Source: JAKVCB01 sp963578605 (GTDB lineage: Bacteria; Planctomycetota; Planctomycetia; Pirellulales; Lacipirellulaceae). From it: a DNA stretch of 33,122 nt. Each line of letters begins with the position of its first letter. Position 1 is the stretch's first letter. Positions 22,717-33,122 of the stretch are shown piece after piece. Position numbers and translations under genes: made by a program. The notes under the pieces were generated by a model. That model saw only the letters and a list, made by a program, of their open reading frames with translations. It searched no databases and was not told where the DNA came from. The stretch is from the NCBI GenBank assembly GCA_963578605.1, contig CAUZEA010000065.1, positions 1-33,122 on the forward strand, read 5' to 3'.

Positions 22717-23247
22717 TTACGATTCCAGCAGGTGACCAATGGCCGCTTGGATTTCCTCGGGCTCGGCCATTCGCCCAACACCACTGCGGCGACAACTTTG
22801 CCAGCCTTTCATGGGGCCGATGAAATGGAAGCCATCATCACGTAGTGTGGCTACGTTACGTTGAACGGAGGGTCGTTCCCACATATCGACATTCATCGCC
22901 GGGGCCAGCAGAACTGGGCCCGCAAACGAGAGCAGCAGCGTGCTCAACAAATCATCGGCCAGCCCGTGAGCTGCTTTGGCCAACACGTCTGCAGAGGTTG
23001 GGGCGACACAGAAGAGCTGGCGGTCTTGAGCCAATTCAATATGAGCTCCGAGCGGAAAGTGGGTATCAAACAATTCGGTGGTCACGTGTCGCCCGCTCAG
23101 CGTTTGAAATGTGGCTGGGCCAACAAACTGGCACGCCGCCCGGGTCATGACGACATCGACCGAGTGGCCGTCTTGTACCAAGGTGCTGACGAGCCCCGCA
23201 GTTTTGTAGGCTGCAATACCACCACTTATACCGATCAGGAGATTCAT
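22717..23247 (-). CDS. coaC: Phosphopantothenoylcysteine decarboxylase (CoaC), flavoprotein
   Basis: This 176-residue FMN-dependent protein decarboxylates 4'-phosphopantothenoylcysteine in coenzyme A synthesis. It has the flavoprotein start MNLLIGISGGIAAYK, the catalytic histidine in GAHIELAQ, the substrate motif LAPAMNVDMW, and a clamp segment with cysteine followed by GVGRM (QSCRRSGVGRM). The protein ends with its own helix at IGHLLES. ATG 23247 was chosen because it begins the first strand. It lies between rpoZ and coaB, matching the position of the fused coaBC gene in many bacteria. A standalone peptide-cysteine decarboxylase role (EpiD-like) is possible, but the adjacent coaB argues for coenzyme A synthesis. 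Confidence 0.92.
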   Translation of the reverse strand: MNLLIGISGGIAAYKTAGLVSTLVQDGHSVDVVMTRAACQFVGPATFQTLSGRHVTTELFDTHFPLGAHIELAQDRQLFCVAPTSADVLAKAAHGLADDLLSTLLLSFAGPVLLAPAMNVDMWERPSVQRNVATLRDDGFHFIGPMKGWQSCRRSGVGRMAEPEEIQAAIGHLLES

Positions 23248-23339
23248 GTGCCGGGTTGGTAGGTTGAGGATTGAGCCCAACGCGTTGCCGTGTTTGACAA
23301 GTGTCCCCCAAGTTTCTTGCCGCAGGCGCTCAGCATCAA

Positions 23340-23606
23340 CTACAGATTTTCGAGATCGAGCTCGGGAGGACGACCGATCGGCTCGCTCGGTTGACCTACA
23401 ATCCCAAGGTGATTGGCGGTGTCGAGATAAATTTTGTCTTGCAGGATTTCCTGCACCACGATTTCCATTTTTTCGTCCGTTACCAGTTCGACCAGCGGGC
23501 GGGCACCGCTGTTCAGCGCGACCAATCGCTTCTGGATCAATGTGGAGAGCTTGAACCGACCACCGACCTTGTTGACAATCTCTTCCTCTTTCAATGCTTC
23601 GATCAT
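23340..23606 (-). CDS. rpoZ: DNA-directed RNA polymerase omega subunit
   Basis: This 88-residue protein is the small RNA polymerase subunit that helps the beta-prime subunit fold. The conserved core is visible: EEEIVNKVGGRFKLSTLIQKRLVALNSGARPLVE, shown here only to its extent (residues 7-41). Its start ATG overlaps the gmk stop as ATGA (23603-23606), so translation is probably coupled. The gmk-rpoZ-coa order is widely conserved. The C-terminal tail (about 45-88) includes a second helical segment and an acidic, Pro-rich end that is longer than in the shortest omegas. Confidence 0.93.
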   Translation of the reverse strand: MIEALKEEEIVNKVGGRFKLSTLIQKRLVALNSGARPLVELVTDEKMEIVVQEILQDKIYLDTANHLGIVGQPSEPIGRPPELDLENL

Positions 23607-24232
23607 GTTGGATTCAATCCTCGACTGGTGAGTATGTCACAGACTTCGTCGACGGCCTTTGAAACCGTCTCATTAATGACCTTGAAATCGTAGAGGTGAC
23701 TCTGCTGTAGTTCTCGCCGTGCCACCTCAAGCCGACGGCGAATTGCCTCCTCCTGTTCGGTGCCTCGTCCCCGCAGGCGACGCTCAAGCTCCGCCACGCT
23801 GGCGGTGCGAATAAAGATAGTCACCGCATCCGGATAACGTTGCAGGGCCTGCCTGGCACCAGCCACGTCAATCTCCAAAACGACCCATTTGCCCGTTGCC
23901 AGGCCAGATCGTACTCCCTCTAACAGCGTACCATACCAATGCCCCCGACCGTAGACCTCCATGCATTCCAGGAAATCGTGCGACGCTTCCCGTCGCGCAA
24001 ATTCCTCGGGGCTGAGGAAATGGTAATCCCTGCCGTCGACTTCTTCCGGCCTGGGGGGGCGGGTCGTAGCCGAAACGCTTAAATTGAGCCGATTTCCCAG
24101 CCTTTCAATCGCTTCTTTCAAAACAGTCGATTTTCCAGCCCCCGAGGGACCTGACACTATGACGAGTTGTCCCGGAGCAGCGTGAGTCACGAGGGTTGCA
24201 GCGGAGTGAATTGCGGAAAGTGGGATCGTCAA
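23603..24232 (-). CDS. gmk: Guanylate kinase
   Basis: This protein of up to 209 residues phosphorylates GMP to GDP with ATP. The P-loop GPSGAGKST is preceded by QLVIVS. The GMP-binding segments are SVSATTRPPRPEEVDGRDY and FLECMEVYGRGHWYGT, and the lid contains RRLRGRGTEQEEAIRRRL. The start is ambiguous: TTG 24232 gives a 20-residue extension before the first strand, while GTG 24190 (VTHAAPGQLV) gives a length closer to the family norm. Neither has a strong Shine-Dalgarno sequence. It lies 67 bp after yicC and overlaps rpoZ by four bases, in one transcription unit. Confidence 0.96.
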   Translation of the reverse strand: MTIPLSAIHSAATLVTHAAPGQLVIVSGPSGAGKSTVLKEAIERLGNRLNLSVSATTRPPRPEEVDGRDYHFLSPEEFARREASHDFLECMEVYGRGHWYGTLLEGVRSGLATGKWVVLEIDVAGARQALQRYPDAVTIFIRTASVAELERRLRGRGTEQEEAIRRRLEVARRELQQSHLYDFKVINETVSKAVDEVCDILTSRGLNPT

Positions 24233-24299
24233 GGGATGAACCTGTCACCTGCAAGGCGGAACAGGTCTGTTTGCAGCGGATATTGCCTGTTTTTTCCAG

Positions 24300-25217
24300 T
24301 TACTCCACATTTTGAACTTGTTCGCGAATCCGTTCCAAGGCGGTCTTGATCTGGACCACATGCTGCGAGATTTCGGTGTCGTTTGACTTCGAACCAATCG
24401 TGTTAATCTCGCGGCCCATTTCCTGGGCAATGAACTCCAGCTTGCGGCCAGTGCTTTCGGGCAGATCGATCGCCTTGACAAATTGTTCCAGGTGACTTCG
24501 GAGTCGCACGATCTCTTCGGAAACGTCTCCCCGTTCGACAAACAGGCTGATCTCCCGCACCAGATCGGCTGGACCGATCGAGACGCCGAACTCCTGGAGT
24601 ACTTTGTTGACTCGGTCCGTGAGTCGCTGGCGGTAGCCCTCGGCGATCAGGGGTGACCGCTGGACAATGTGCTCAAGGTTTTTCGGAATAGAGTCGCATT
24701 GGTTGAGCAGGTCGCTGGCCAGTGCCCGCCCTTCTGCTGCCCGCATATTGGCCAGGTCCTCTACGGCGGCGCGGACGACCGGTTCGATGACGCCCCAATC
24801 CTTATCGGGGTCAGAGTCAACGGATTGCTTCTCGGTGACGACTCCCGGCAGCATGAGCAATTTTTCCAGGTCGATTGCGGTAGTTTTTCCACTTTGCTTT
24901 TGGAAGGTCTCCAGCTGGTGCCGATAGGCTTCGAGTACTTCGGTGTTGATGTGATAGTCCTCAGACGACGTCTCCCGATCAACCCGCAGGTTGAGTTGAA
25001 CGGTTCCACGACGAATGACGTTCCGGATAATCGACTCGACGTTCGATTCGAGGCCACCGTATCTGTCGCTGCAGCGGAAAGAGAGTTTAAAGTGTCGGCT
25101 GTTGACCGAGCGGATTTCGACAGCGATTATCAGCCCCTGATCGTGGGCGTGGGCTTCGCCGAATCCGGTCATGCTCAGTAGCGTGCCCCGACTCGTTGCT
25201 TTGTTTGGTCCAGACAT
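24300..25217 (-). CDS. yicC: YicC family endoribonuclease-like protein
   Basis: This 305-residue protein has the YicC N-terminal signature LLSMTGFGEA and the segment EIRSVNSRHFKL. It ends in the DUF1732 C-terminal region with KLEFIAQEMGREINTIGSKSND. YicC of E. coli has been described as an endoribonuclease involved in small RNA turnover. ATG 25217 gives an N-terminal extension of 15 residues before the conserved SMTGFG, while ATG 25172 would start directly at it; neither start has a clear ribosome binding site. It precedes gmk on the same strand, the common bacterial order, and follows secG after 153 bp that contain an imperfect duplication. Confidence 0.93.
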   Translation of the reverse strand: MSGPNKATSRGTLLSMTGFGEAHAHDQGLIIAVEIRSVNSRHFKLSFRCSDRYGGLESNVESIIRNVIRRGTVQLNLRVDRETSSEDYHINTEVLEAYRHQLETFQKQSGKTTAIDLEKLLMLPGVVTEKQSVDSDPDKDWGVIEPVVRAAVEDLANMRAAEGRALASDLLNQCDSIPKNLEHIVQRSPLIAEGYRQRLTDRVNKVLQEFGVSIGPADLVREISLFVERGDVSEEIVRLRSHLEQFVKAIDLPESTGRKLEFIAQEMGREINTIGSKSNDTEISQHVVQIKTALERIREQVQNVE

Positions 25218-25249
25218 CGACAGGAGCGGTGGATTTCCCCGCCTCCTTG

Positions 25250-25289
25250 TTTCTTGTGGATATGCACGGTTTCTTGCGGATTTTCACGG
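25250..25289. repeat. Imperfect 20-bp tandem duplication
   Basis: Two adjacent 20-base units, at 25250-25269 and 25270-25289, share the pattern TTTCTTG-GGAT-CACGG and differ at three positions (8, 13 and 15 of the unit). They lie in the 153-bp spacer between secG and yicC. Unlike the other duplications in this window this one has diverged, suggesting it is older. Confidence 0.85.
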
Positions 25290-25370
25290 CTACGACGCGC
25301 CAGCCGGAATGATCCGCTCAGCGGCTTGGGTACGCCAGGTTACGGGCGACCAACACCGCCGCGAAAAGCG

Positions 25371-25802
25371 TTATTGGTCAGTACTGCTACTGTTTGCAGA
25401 GGGGTCGCTGGTGGATGCATCAGCCTTTGAAGCGGCTTGAGTATCGCCGGCAGGTGCGGATGCGCTACCCTGTGAATCACCTCCGAGTGGCGCGATTGTT
25501 TCACCCGTCCCTGTTGATCGATCGGTTGAATTGATGGTGGGGCCGGCCGTACCTAGCGAGTCACTGCGATGTTTCGACCAGTAGGCGGCGCAAACACAAA
25601 TGATGATCCAAATCGTGGCAACCACGATCGTGATCTTGGTGAACACGTCTCCCGCCTTGGCTCCGAATGCGCTAGACCCCCCCGCGCCACCGAACGCACC
25701 GGCCAGGCCACCGCCACGTCCCCGCTGAACGAGGACTAACAAAACTAAGAATATAGCCAGTAGCGACAGGACGATTGCCAGTAGAGAACCCATGAAAAGC
25801 AT
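25371..25802 (-). CDS. secG: Preprotein translocase subunit SecG
   Basis: This protein of up to 143 residues is the small accessory subunit of the SecYEG channel. It has the family pattern of a first membrane helix (about 5-25), then LVQRGRGGGLAGAFGGAGGSSAFGAKAGDVFTK, described here by position (25-57), and a second helix (about 58-76). The remaining 65 residues form an unusually long low-complexity tail rich in Ser, Thr, Gly, Ala and Asp, absent from E. coli SecG. Two ATGs are possible, 25802 and 25793; GGAG stands close to both. It follows tpiA after 71 bp, a pairing seen in many bacteria. Confidence 0.94.
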   Translation of the reverse strand: MLFMGSLLAIVLSLLAIFLVLLVLVQRGRGGGLAGAFGGAGGSSAFGAKAGDVFTKITIVVATIWIIICVCAAYWSKHRSDSLGTAGPTINSTDRSTGTGETIAPLGGDSQGSASAPAGDTQAASKADASTSDPSANSSSTDQ

Positions 25803-25873
25803 GACTCCAGTTTGATTGATTTGCCAGGTGTTTGTTGGTTTCGATGTTTTGAAATTGGCTTTGCGGCACGCCG

Positions 25874-26647
25874 TCAGGAACGGTTCGCCAGGGCCGTTCC
25901 GATTTGAGCAATGCCCAGGAAATCATCGGCCTTGAGGCTAGCTCCTCCAATCAACCCGCCATCCACGTCGGGCTGCTTGAGCAGGTCCCTGGCGTTGCCC
26001 GGTTTCATACTCCCCCCGTAGAGGATTTGCACTTGATCTGCAACCGTTTGATTGTACCGCTCGGCCAGCAGCCTGCGAAGGTCAGCGTGGACTTCTTCGG
26101 CCTGCTCTGGGGTGGCCACTTTTCCAGTGCCAATGGCCCAAACGGGCTCATAGGCAATGACGATTTGCAAAACCTGCTCGGTGCCAAGCCCTGCCAGGGA
26201 ACCTTCGATTTGGGTACGGTTGACCTCGCTCGTGCGGCCCGCCTCGCGTTCGGCGAGCAGTTCCCCCACGCATACAATCGGGGTGAGGTTGACCTGGAGT
26301 GCTGCGATGACCTTGCGGTTTACGTCGGCATCGGTCTCGCCCAGAATATGGCGCCGCTCACTGTGACCCAAAATGACGGCTGTGGCCCCCACGTCGACAA
26401 GCATCGCGGCACTCACCTCACCAGTAAAAGCTCCTGATGGTTCGTGGTACATGTTTTGACCGCCAGCCGCCACACGACTCCCCGCCACGGCCTGTGCAAC
26501 CACATTCAGGTAAACCTGGGGTGGGCAGAGAAGTAGGTCAACTTCGTCGAATTCTGGTGCACGTCGGCAAACTGCCAACGCGAGTTCCCTGGCACCGTCA
26601 CAATCGAGGTTCATTTTCCAATTCCCAGCAATCAGCAGACGACGCAT
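25874..26647 (-). CDS. tpiA: Triosephosphate isomerase
   Basis: This 257-residue glycolytic enzyme interconverts dihydroxyacetone phosphate and glyceraldehyde 3-phosphate. The catalytic residues are all visible: Lys in GNWKMN, His in LGHSERR and Glu in YEPVWAIGTGK. The phosphate-binding LYGGSMKPGN and GLIGGASLKADDF are also present. ATG 26647 (MRRLLIAGNWKMN) was chosen over an in-frame upstream start because it begins the barrel and is preceded by GAGGGA at a suitable spacing. It lies 77 bp downstream of pheA and upstream of secG on the same strand. Confidence 0.97.
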   Translation of the reverse strand: MRRLLIAGNWKMNLDCDGARELALAVCRRAPEFDEVDLLLCPPQVYLNVVAQAVAGSRVAAGGQNMYHEPSGAFTGEVSAAMLVDVGATAVILGHSERRHILGETDADVNRKVIAALQVNLTPIVCVGELLAEREAGRTSEVNRTQIEGSLAGLGTEQVLQIVIAYEPVWAIGTGKVATPEQAEEVHADLRRLLAERYNQTVADQVQILYGGSMKPGNARDLLKQPDVDGGLIGGASLKADDFLGIAQIGTALANRS

Positions 26648-26724
26648 AGATCCCTCGGTCAGGTAGAAAGTATTGCTTGGATGGGCGTTATTTCCCGCTT
26701 GCAAGTCCCATAGTGAAACTCACT

Positions 26725-27882
26725 TTACCCGATTGGTTCCACCTGCGCATAGGAGCCGAGAATCTCCAGGCGGACAGATCTTTTTTCTATCGAAGCGATC
26801 GCCTTGCGGCTGCGGAGTTCTTTCTGGTGGCCCACGAATTCAACAAAAAAGAGATACCGGCCCCGACTTTCCGGGATCGGAAACGATTCAATCCAGGTCA
26901 TATTCAGTTTGTTCCGTTTGAACACATTCATCGTGTCGGCCAAAGCGCCCGGTTGATGGGGGATTTCGAACATCAGGGCGGTTTTATCGGTGCCCGTTCG
27001 ATCGGCCGGGGCCACACCAACCACTGCGAACCGCGTGATATTGTGGGGGTTATCTTCAATGTTGTGAGCCAGAATCTTCAAGCCGTAGTGCACTGCGGCC
27101 CGCTCGCTGCCGACTGCCGCGATGCGCCGATTGGCCCGCGCCGAAATGGCCGCTTCGGCAGTGCTGCCGACGGCACGCCCGACGGCGCTGGGCACGTGTT
27201 TGGCGAGCCAGTTGCGGCACTGGGACAAAGCCTGTGGCTTGCTGTGGACAATTTCAAGCTCGTTTTGCTGACCAATTCCCATCAGGCAGTGGTGAATTCG
27301 CAAAGGTAATTCACCACAGACCCGCAGGCTCGACCGCGAAAAACAATCGAGTGTGTCCGTGACACGGCCATCCGTGGAGTTCTCCATCGGCACCACGCCG
27401 AACTCCGCTTGTCCCTGTTCCACCTGCTCGAATACCGTACCGATCGTTGCCACCGGAACCAATTCGGTGCTCTCTCCAAAACGTTCCAATGCTGCCAGGT
27501 GGCTGAATGTGAATTCGGGTCCCAGGTAAGCCACTCGCGTTGGGGCCTGGACCGCCCGCGAACCACTCACCACCTCGCGAAATATTGCCCGGATCGACTG
27601 ATCGTTCAGCGGACCGCCATTTTTCTGCACGACGCGTTGGATCACCTCCGCTTCCCGCTTGGGATCATACACCGGCTGCGTTTCTTTTTGCTTGGCGTTG
27701 CCAATCATCTGGGCGATTTTTGCCCGCCGATTGAGCGCATCGAGAATCTCACCGTCAAGCTGGTCAAGTTCTCGTCGCAGCGCGGCGATCGGCTTAACCG
27801 ATTTGCGGGTGGCTGGCGAATGGGGGTTCGCGGTCGCCCCCTTGGGGGATCTCTTTTTTAGCTGGGTTTTTTTCTTCGCCAT
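26725..27882 (-). CDS. pheA: Bifunctional chorismate mutase / prephenate dehydratase
   Basis: This 385-residue protein converts chorismate to prephenate and then phenylpyruvate for phenylalanine synthesis. A Lys-rich N-terminus (1-30) precedes an AroQ chorismate mutase domain (about 35-115, LRRELDQLDGEILDALNRRA). A prephenate dehydratase domain follows (about 125-300, with VAYLGPEFTFSHLAA, ENSTDGRVTDTLD and the catalytic NITRF), then an ACT domain (about 310-380). The ACT domain has PGALADTMNVF, but the usual phenylalanine-binding ESRP reads ESFP here, so feedback control may differ. ATG 27882 follows AGGAATCCC, a good ribosome binding site. It is the first gene of the minus-strand run and diverges from dnaK. 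Confidence 0.96.
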   Translation of the reverse strand: MAKKKTQLKKRSPKGATANPHSPATRKSVKPIAALRRELDQLDGEILDALNRRAKIAQMIGNAKQKETQPVYDPKREAEVIQRVVQKNGGPLNDQSIRAIFREVVSGSRAVQAPTRVAYLGPEFTFSHLAALERFGESTELVPVATIGTVFEQVEQGQAEFGVVPMENSTDGRVTDTLDCFSRSSLRVCGELPLRIHHCLMGIGQQNELEIVHSKPQALSQCRNWLAKHVPSAVGRAVGSTAEAAISARANRRIAAVGSERAAVHYGLKILAHNIEDNPHNITRFAVVGVAPADRTGTDKTALMFEIPHQPGALADTMNVFKRNKLNMTWIESFPIPESRGRYLFFVEFVGHQKELRSRKAIASIEKRSVRLEILGSYAQVEPIG

Positions 27883-27976
27883 GGGATTCCTGACATCGCA
27901 AAAGGTCAACCGGTGATCGTGACACCTGGTGTGACGTGCCTAAGCCATTATGACGCATCAACTTGCCCCTCCAATG

Positions 27977-27991
27977 CTGCCATTTTGGCAG
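27977..27991. promoter_or_regulatory. Inverted repeat in the pheA-dnaK divergent spacer
   Basis: CTGCCA (27977-27982) and TGGCAG (27986-27991) form a perfect inverted repeat with a TTT spacer, about 95 bp upstream of pheA. It may be an operator for pheA, the first gene of the long minus-strand unit. The 348-bp spacer has no CIRCE element (TTAGCACTC repeat), so HrcA control of dnaK by that site is not supported. Confidence 0.35.
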
Positions 27992-28107
27992 GGTCGGGTG
28001 CCTGGTTCGGCGGGCCAATTCGCGCTGGTGCAGCCAATCTGACAGAACGCCGATCGGCCCCGCCCGGGTCCCATCAAGCTGGTTAATACCATAAGTCGTT
28101 GCTGTTA

Positions 28108-28113
28108 TATAAT
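28108..28113 (+). promoter_or_regulatory. Candidate dnaK -10 box
   Basis: TATAAT stands at 28108-28113, in an AT-rich patch within otherwise GC-rich spacer, 117 bp before the dnaK start codon. The best upstream partner, TTAATA at 28083-28088, lies 19 bp away and matches the -35 consensus poorly. The call rests on the -10 match alone. Confidence 0.35.
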
Positions 28114-28230
28114 TTGCAGTAATCCTCGTCGAGGGTGCATGTTGTCGGCACAGGCTTTGCTCCGAGGCAAGGCATGGTCCTGCGCGCCGGTGGCACGCCG
28201 CATTCCGATTGAAGATAAGGAGTATAAGTC

Positions 28231-30144
28231 ATGGGAACTGGGGAAAAAATCATCGGCATCGATTTAGGCACGACCAATTCGGTCGTCGCGGTGATGGAAG
28301 GCAATGAAGCCAAGGTCATCCCGAATCCAGAGGGGAATCGGCTGACCCCAAGTGTGGTTGCCTTTACCGACAAAGAAGAAGTGTTGGTGGGTGAGCCGGC
28401 TCGGCGTCAGGCCGTGACGAATCCAAGCCGCACTGTCTATTCGATCAAGCGGTTCATGGGTCGACGGCACAGCGAGGTTGCCAACGAAGAAAAGATGGTT
28501 CCCTACGAAATTGTGGGTGGTGTCGAAGATTTTGTAAAAGTGGAGGTTGATGGTAAAGAATTTACACCCCCTGAAATTTCTGCGAAGACACTCCGGAAAC
28601 TCAAAGAGTCTGCCGAGGCCTACCTTGGTCACACCGTTAACAAAGCGGTCATCACGGTACCGGCCTACTTCAACGATTCCCAACGTCAAGCGACCAAAGA
28701 TGCAGGGCAGATTTCCGGTCTGGAGGTAGCCCGGATTATCAACGAGCCAACCGCCGCTTCGCTGGCCTATGGTCTGGACAGGAAGGGTGAAGAGACGATT
28801 TGCGTCTTTGATCTTGGTGGTGGGACGTTCGACGTATCGATTCTCGAAGTGGCTGATGGGGTTTTCCGGGTCATTTCTACCAACGGCGATACCCACTTGG
28901 GCGGCGACGACTTCGACGAGGTGATAATCAATCACGTTGCCGACCAGTTCAAACGTGAACAAGGCATTGATTTGCGCCAAGACCAAATGGCTTTGCAGCG
29001 ATTACAGGAAGCATGTGAAAAGGCAAAGAAGGAACTAAGTTCGCTGCAAACGACCGACATTAACTTGCCATTTATCACGGCCGATGCGACCGGTCCCAAG
29101 CATTTGCAAACTTCGATCTCGCGAGCCGAGTTCGAAAAACTCGTCGACGGTTTGGTGGACCGAGTCAAAGGTCCTGTGAAGCAGGCCCTGGCGGATGCGA
29201 AACTCGATCCCAAGGCCATCGATGAGGTGGTCCTGGTTGGCGGTTCTACGCGGATTCCGAAAGTTCAGGAAACCGTCAAGGAACTCTTTGGTAAAGCCCC
29301 TCACAAGGGAGTTGATCCTGACGAGGTCGTCGCAGTCGGCGCCGCCATCCAGGGTGGTGTGCTTTCGGGGGAGGTCCAGGACATCCTGCTGTTGGACGTG
29401 ACGCCACTTTCGCTTGGTATCGAAACGCTCGGCGGTGTAATGACGAAACTCGTCGAACGCAACACGACCATTCCCACCGAGCGGAAGAATGTCTTCAGTA
29501 CGGCCGATGACAGTCAAACTGCGGTCACGGTGAGAGTCTTTCAAGGTGAGCGGGAGATGTGCGCTGACAACCGATTGCTGGGCCAGTTTAACCTGGAAGG
29601 CATTCCACCGGCGCCCCGTGGTGTTCCCCAGATTGAGGTGAAGTTCGATATTGATGCCGATGGAATTCTCAACGTGGCGGCGAAAGACCTGGGGACCGGC
29701 ACCGAACAGACCGTGAAGATTGAGCAGTCCAGTGGTCTTTCGGACGACGAAATCGACCGGATGCAGAAAGATGCCCAGGAGCATGCCGCTGAAGACAAAA
29801 AGAAGCGCGAACTCGTCGAAGCACGGAATGAGGCCGATTCGCGTTGCTACCAGCTGGAGAAGCTTATCAAAGATCAAGGCGACAAGTTGAGTGAAGCCGA
29901 CAAGACTTCGCTCGAAGCAGCGATGGAAAAAGTCCGCGCCGCGGCCAAAGAGGACGACGTGGAAGCCATCCGGGCCGCACTTCAGGAACTGGAAACGGCC
30001 AGTCACGCAATGAGTGAATCGCTATACAAAGCGACCGCGGCCGCAGGCGATGCTCCCTCGGCAACTGGTGATGACGGTGCCGGCCAGGCGCAAGCCGAGG
30101 CCGACGACGACACCATCGATGCAGAGTTCGAGGTCAAGAGCTAG
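28231..30144 (+). CDS. dnaK: Molecular chaperone DnaK (Hsp70)
   Basis: This 637-residue chaperone binds exposed hydrophobic peptide segments in an ATP-driven cycle. The three Hsp70 signatures are present: IGIDLGTTNS (about 7-16), VFDLGGGTFDVSIL (about 192-205) and VVLVGGSTRIPKVQ (about 333-346). The DVTPLSLGIETLGG linker region and a helical lid follow, and the C-terminus ends in an acidic tail (DDDTIDAEFEV). ATG 28231 is preceded by AAGGAG at eight bases, a strong ribosome binding site. No grpE or dnaJ adjoins it; clpB follows after 166 bp on the same strand, which matches the joint DnaK-ClpB disaggregation role. Long open frames on the opposite strand are a known by-product of dnaK codon usage. 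Confidence 0.98.
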   Translation: MGTGEKIIGIDLGTTNSVVAVMEGNEAKVIPNPEGNRLTPSVVAFTDKEEVLVGEPARRQAVTNPSRTVYSIKRFMGRRHSEVANEEKMVPYEIVGGVEDFVKVEVDGKEFTPPEISAKTLRKLKESAEAYLGHTVNKAVITVPAYFNDSQRQATKDAGQISGLEVARIINEPTAASLAYGLDRKGEETICVFDLGGGTFDVSILEVADGVFRVISTNGDTHLGGDDFDEVIINHVADQFKREQGIDLRQDQMALQRLQEACEKAKKELSSLQTTDINLPFITADATGPKHLQTSISRAEFEKLVDGLVDRVKGPVKQALADAKLDPKAIDEVVLVGGSTRIPKVQETVKELFGKAPHKGVDPDEVVAVGAAIQGGVLSGEVQDILLLDVTPLSLGIETLGGVMTKLVERNTTIPTERKNVFSTADDSQTAVTVRVFQGEREMCADNRLLGQFNLEGIPPAPRGVPQIEVKFDIDADGILNVAAKDLGTGTEQTVKIEQSSGLSDDEIDRMQKDAQEHAAEDKKKRELVEARNEADSRCYQLEKLIKDQGDKLSEADKTSLEAAMEKVRAAAKEDDVEAIRAALQELETASHAMSESLYKATAAAGDAPSATGDDGAGQAQAEADDDTIDAEFEVKS

Positions 30145-30310
30145 GCAAGTCAAAGTCGTAGGGCAACACCCGTCGCGTACAAGGCCTAAGACCTGTTGCG
30201 TGGTAGGGTTTGTAAGTCCCGGTCATCTTCAATTTCAATTGGCATTCTAGTGGGGTGAGCCTTGGTGAGGAGCCCTTGGGCGTTTGGTTCGCCAACCGGA
30301 CAACAGAACT

Positions 30311-32980
<2,670 letters not shown>

Positions 32981-32992
<12 letters not shown>

Positions 32993-33022
32993 CCAGCGGC
33001 CCTGTAACCAGCGGACCTGTAA
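32981..33022 (+). repeat. 15-bp tandem repeat spanning the clpB stop codon
   Basis: GCGGCCCTGTAACCA occurs at 32981-32995 and 32996-33010, followed by a partial third copy with one change (33011-33022). The clpB stop TAA is at 32990-32992. Because the unit is 15 bases, the stop is repeated in phase at 33005-33007 and 33020-33022, as Ala-Ala-Leu-stop, Pro-Ala-Ala-Leu-stop, Pro-Ala-Asp-Leu-stop. The remaining 33023-33122 shows no gene or clear terminator. Confidence 0.92.
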
Positions 33023-33122
33023 AGCAGCCCAACTCGTTCCCGCTTGAGAGGGGGCAGGCACAGACTGCCGACCGCCCCATGGTTCAGCCGAGATCGCCAC
33101 GGTAAACAAGGTTCCTCACCGT

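Noticed and set aside
27883..28230. A CIRCE or sigma-32-type heat-shock promoter ahead of dnaK.
   Set aside because: Neither the TTAGCACTC inverted repeat nor a CTTGAAA/CCCCAT pair was found; only an isolated TATAAT is present.
29035..30006. A 323-codon open frame antisense to dnaK.
   Set aside because: Long open frames opposite dnaK are a well-known consequence of its codon usage; this one has no recognisable domain, and the plus strand is unquestionably dnaK.

Overview
The window reads as an ordinary chromosomal stretch of a member of the Planctomycetota, most likely a Pirellulales relative. This assignment is inferred from gene content, not from a marker-gene search. Supporting signs are a Tat-exported DUF1080 (3-keto-disaccharide hydrolase-like) protein, a very large secreted DUF5117/DUF4953-type zinc metalloprotease, a small membrane protein with an 'NPFATS' N-terminus, sparse Shine-Dalgarno sequences, and loosely packed genes separated by spacers rich in short duplications and hairpins. 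No rRNA, tRNA, CRISPR array, insertion sequence, phage gene or recognisable defence system was found.

Layout. 1-248: a 13-bp tandem repeat array running off the left edge, then a hairpin. 249-2788 (+): a polyprenyl-phosphate glycosyltransferase of the DPM1/GtrB type followed 14 bp later by a polytopic membrane protein with a GT-C-like motif; they probably work as a pair in the cell envelope. 2789-3165: a spacer with a 24-bp duplication and three hairpins. 3166-4781 (+): yacG and a seven-helix membrane protein. 4811-8546 (-): the metalloprotease, a P-II protein (glnB) and a degenerate receiver-domain protein. 8694-12510 (+): an APH-fold kinase-like protein and a DsbD-type transmembrane disulfide reductase with two N-terminal domains. 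12581-13642 (-): purM. 14069-19354 (+): glgX, fused cbiE-cbiT (cobL), a small membrane protein and the DUF1080 protein.

19523-27882 (-) is a ten-gene run transcribed pheA > tpiA > secG > yicC > gmk > rpoZ > coaC > coaB > argC > argJ. It mixes aromatic amino acid, glycolysis, secretion, RNA, nucleotide, coenzyme A and arginine functions. The yicC-gmk-rpoZ-coa order and the tpiA-secG pair are arrangements widely kept in bacteria. CoaC and CoaB are separate genes here rather than one fused protein. 28231-32992 (+): dnaK and clpB, which together form a protein-disaggregation pair. The window closes with a 15-bp duplication that includes the clpB stop codon.

The most distinctive property is not a gene system but the spacers. 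At least seven unrelated short tandem duplications (periods 9, 12, 13, 15, 16, 20 and 24 bp) were seen, all lying in non-coding DNA or just past a stop codon, along with many perfect hairpins. Other points of interest are the altered nucleotide-site residues of the P-II protein beside a pseudo-receiver, two mutually exclusive hairpins directly upstream of cobL, and a long stem-loop upstream of glnB. I did not find a convincing previously undescribed multi-gene system.
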